From positions 3,100,001-3,164,000 of the forward strand of contig NZ_CP049867.1 of assembly GCF_011299595.1 (NCBI RefSeq): DNA of 64,000 bases, given 5' to 3'. The position numbers were made by a program, and so were the translations under genes. This document shows, in pieces, positions 62,234-64,000 of this stretch. Under the pieces are notes generated by a model. That model searched no databases. It was not told the origin of the DNA and was given only the letters and a program-made list of their open reading frames with translations. Each line of letters begins with the position of its first letter. Position 1 is the first letter of the stretch. The DNA comes from Nocardioides sp. HDW12B. GTDB lineage: Bacteria; Actinomycetota; Actinomycetes; Propionibacteriales; Nocardioidaceae.

Positions 62234-63445
62234 TCAGTACGACGGCTGCGACGGGTCGATCTGGTTGACCCACGCCACCACGCCGCCGCCGACGTGCACC
62301 GCGTCGGCGTACCCGGCGCCCTTGACGATCGCGAGGGTCTCGGCCGAGCGGACGCCGGACTTGCAGTGCATGACGACCTGCTTGTCGCTCGGCAGCTGCT
62401 CGAGGGCGGAGCCGTTGAGGAAGTCGCCCTTCGGGATCAGCACCGCGCCCGGGATGTGGTTGATCTCGGCCTCGTTGGGCTCGCGCACGTCGACCAGCAC
62501 GAAGTCGCGGTCACCGTTCTCGCGCTCCTTGAGCCAGTGCTCCAGCGTGCTCACCGAGATGGTGGCGTCGGCAGCGGCGTCGGCCGCCTCCTCGCTGATC
62601 GCACCGCAGAAGGTCTCGTAGTCGATGAGCTCGGTGACCGTCGGGTTGTCGCCGCACAGCGCGCAGCTCGGGTCCTTGCGGACGCGCAGCTTGCGGTACT
62701 CCATCTCGAGGGCGTCGTAGATCATGAGCTTGCCGACCAGCGGCTCGCCGATGCCGGCGAGCAGCTTGATGGCCTCGTTGACCTGGATCGAGCCGATGCT
62801 GGCGCACAGCACGCCTAGCACGCCGCCCTCGGCGCACGACGGCACCATCCCCGGCGGGGGCGGCTCGGGGTAGAGGCAGCGGTAGCAGGGGGCGTCGACG
62901 CCCTCGGCGGTCGGCCAGAAGACCGACGCCTGGCCGTCGAAGCGGTAGATCGAGCCCCAGACGTAGGGCTTGTTCAGGAAGTACGCCGCGTCGTTGACCA
63001 TGTAGCGCGTCGCGAAGTTGTCGGTGCCGTCGACGATGAGGTCGTAGTCGGCGAAGATCTCGAGCACGTTGTCGTTGTCGAGACGCTCGTTGTGCACGAT
63101 CACGTTCACCAGCGGGTTGGCCTCCTTGATGGAGTCCCGCGCCGACTCGGCCTTGGGCCGGCCGATGTCGCTCTGCCCGTGGATGATCTGGCGCTGCAGG
63201 TTGGACTCGTCGACCTCGTCGAACTCGGCGATGCCGAGCGTGCCGACGCCGGCCGCGGCCAGGTAGAGCAGCGCCGGGGAGCCGAGCCCGCCGGCGCCGA
63301 TGACCAGCACCTTGGCGTTCTTGAGCCGCTTCTGACCGGTCATCCCGACGTCGGGGATGATCAGGTGCCGGCTGTAGCGGCGTACCTCGTCGATGGTGAG
63401 CTCGTCAGCCGGCTCCACCAGGGGCGGCAGGGACACAGCGGGCAC
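62234..63445 (-). CDS. moeZ: Adenylyltransferase/sulfurtransferase MoeZ (MoeB plus rhodanese), 403 aa
   Basis: An E1-like domain with GAGGLGSP nucleotide loop, RQIIHG, DGTDNF, two zinc C-x2-C pairs (CYRC, CALC) and SCAEGGVLGVLC, then a C-terminal rhodanese domain with the active loop MHCKSGVRS. It activates ubiquitin-like sulfur carriers (MoaD, CysO, ThiS types). GTG at 63445 has GAGGAG 6 bases upstream and is preferred over the in-frame start at 63484. Divergent from a TetR gene, as in Rv3206c/Rv3208. Confidence 0.93.
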   Translation of the reverse strand: MPAVSLPPLVEPADELTIDEVRRYSRHLIIPDVGMTGQKRLKNAKVLVIGAGGLGSPALLYLAAAGVGTLGIAEFDEVDESNLQRQIIHGQSDIGRPKAESARDSIKEANPLVNVIVHNERLDNDNVLEIFADYDLIVDGTDNFATRYMVNDAAYFLNKPYVWGSIYRFDGQASVFWPTAEGVDAPCYRCLYPEPPPPGMVPSCAEGGVLGVLCASIGSIQVNEAIKLLAGIGEPLVGKLMIYDALEMEYRKLRVRKDPSCALCGDNPTVTELIDYETFCGAISEEAADAAADATISVSTLEHWLKERENGDRDFVLVDVREPNEAEINHIPGAVLIPKGDFLNGSALEQLPSDKQVVMHCKSGVRSAETLAIVKGAGYADAVHVGGGVVAWVNQIDPSQPSY

Positions 63446-63588
63446 ATCTACTCCTCGGGCTTCGGGTGCGGTCACCGGGCACAACAGCGGCGACCGGCTT
63501 CATGTTCCCGACCTTTGCCCACCACGGCGCGCGAGGTCTCATGATCCGATACGCGGTCCCGGCGTTACCGCGGAGTAGGCTCACGCGG

Positions 63589-64000
63589 GTGAGCGACACA
63601 GACCAGATGCGTCCGCGCGGCGGCCGCCTGCCGCGCAAGGCCCGACGCGCCCAGCTGCTCGACTCCGCCCTCGAGGTGTTCGTCGCCCAGGGCTACCACT
63701 CCGCTGCCATGGACGACATCGCCGAGCGCGCTGGTGTCTCCAAGCCGGTGCTCTACCAGCACTTCCCGGGCAAGCTCGACCTCTACCTCGCGCTGCTCGA
63801 GCAGTCCTCGGACCGGATCATCGACGCCACCAAGGTGGCGCTCGCCTCGACCACCGACAACAAGCTGCGCGTGATCGCCACCATGCAGGTCTTCTACGAC
63901 TACGTGGCCAACGCGCAGGGCGCCTTCCGGCTGGTCTTCGAGTCCGACCTGACCAACGAGCCCGCGGTGCGCGCCCAGGTCGACCGGGTCACCTCGGTGT
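63589..64000 (+). CDS. TetR-family transcriptional regulator, cut by window end
   Basis: At least 137 residues: a basic N-terminus, a TetR HTH (MDDIAERAGVSKPVLYQHFPGK-type pattern, residues about 44-65), and the start of the ligand-binding domain (RLVFESDL). GTG at 63589 is 7 bases after TAGGCT (63576-63581). Its place beside moeZ matches M. tuberculosis Rv3208. The ligand is unknown. Confidence 0.9.
   Translation, partial: MSDTDQMRPRGGRLPRKARRAQLLDSALEVFVAQGYHSAAMDDIAERAGVSKPVLYQHFPGKLDLYLALLEQSSDRIIDATKVALASTTDNKLRVIATMQVFYDYVANAQGAFRLVFESDLTNEPAVRAQVDRVTSV

Overview
The window is high-GC actinobacterial DNA, most like Nocardioides or a related Nocardioidaceae member. The evidence is the gene content and order from 24.9 kb onward (UPF0182 protein, PDZ-Lon protein, DUF2342 protease, ABC1 kinase, whiB7, uvrD2, mycoredoxin, nudC, adnAB, mycothiol-linked formaldehyde dehydrogenase, moeZ, TetR). 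This order largely parallels the Rv3193c-Rv3208 region of Mycobacterium tuberculosis. Many genes also have TANNNT boxes 6-7 nt before the start codon, as expected for leaderless transcripts.

Bases 1 to about 24,690 are a genomic island ending at the 3' end of an initiator tRNA (fMet) gene at 24692-24768. Next to the tRNA are an AlpA-like excisionase and a tyrosine integrase carrying two frameshifts, so the island looks fixed in place. A mobile-element core follows (20.2-23.0 kb: SSB-like protein, DUF4913 protein, two unknowns), then cargo. By eye the cargo at 1-20 kb is less GC-rich than the chromosome.

The main cargo is a tightly coupled leftward operon of seven genes (12.7 kb to beyond position 1): a GrpE-like factor, a lidless Hsp70, a second Hsp70 with its substrate-binding domain placed before its ATPase domain and with altered ATP-site residues, an FN3-repeat protein sharing a long N-terminal module with that second Hsp70, a zinc-ribbon GTPase, a GAP1-like GTPase-associated protein, and a membrane-anchored zinc-ribbon GTPase. 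The GTPase/GAP1 parts resemble the NTP-dependent conflict systems described for multicellular bacteria. The coupling to a dedicated Hsp70/GrpE machine with a permuted pseudo-Hsp70 is the most novel feature of the window. Divergent from it lie a small protein and a VirD4/TraG-like ATPase. Further right are a truncated IS481-type transposase fused to an unrelated C-terminus, and a two-gene DUF262 module resembling GmrSD type IV restriction systems.

Bases 24.9-64 kb are ordinary chromosome: membrane proteins, MoaE, proteases, Nudix hydrolases, DNA repair (UvrD2, AdnAB, an alkyltransferase-like protein, a PolX-like PHP protein), redox and detoxification (mycoredoxin, MscR and an MBL hydrolase), CoA metabolism, an ECF sigma factor with its partner, tandem secreted trypsin-like proteases, MoeZ and a TetR regulator cut by the window end. 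Regulatory points of interest are the whiB7 leader with a clear attenuator hairpin, an inverted repeat over the SSB ribosome binding site, and a promoter-plus-stem element at 34.46-34.61 kb next to DnaA-box-like sequences.
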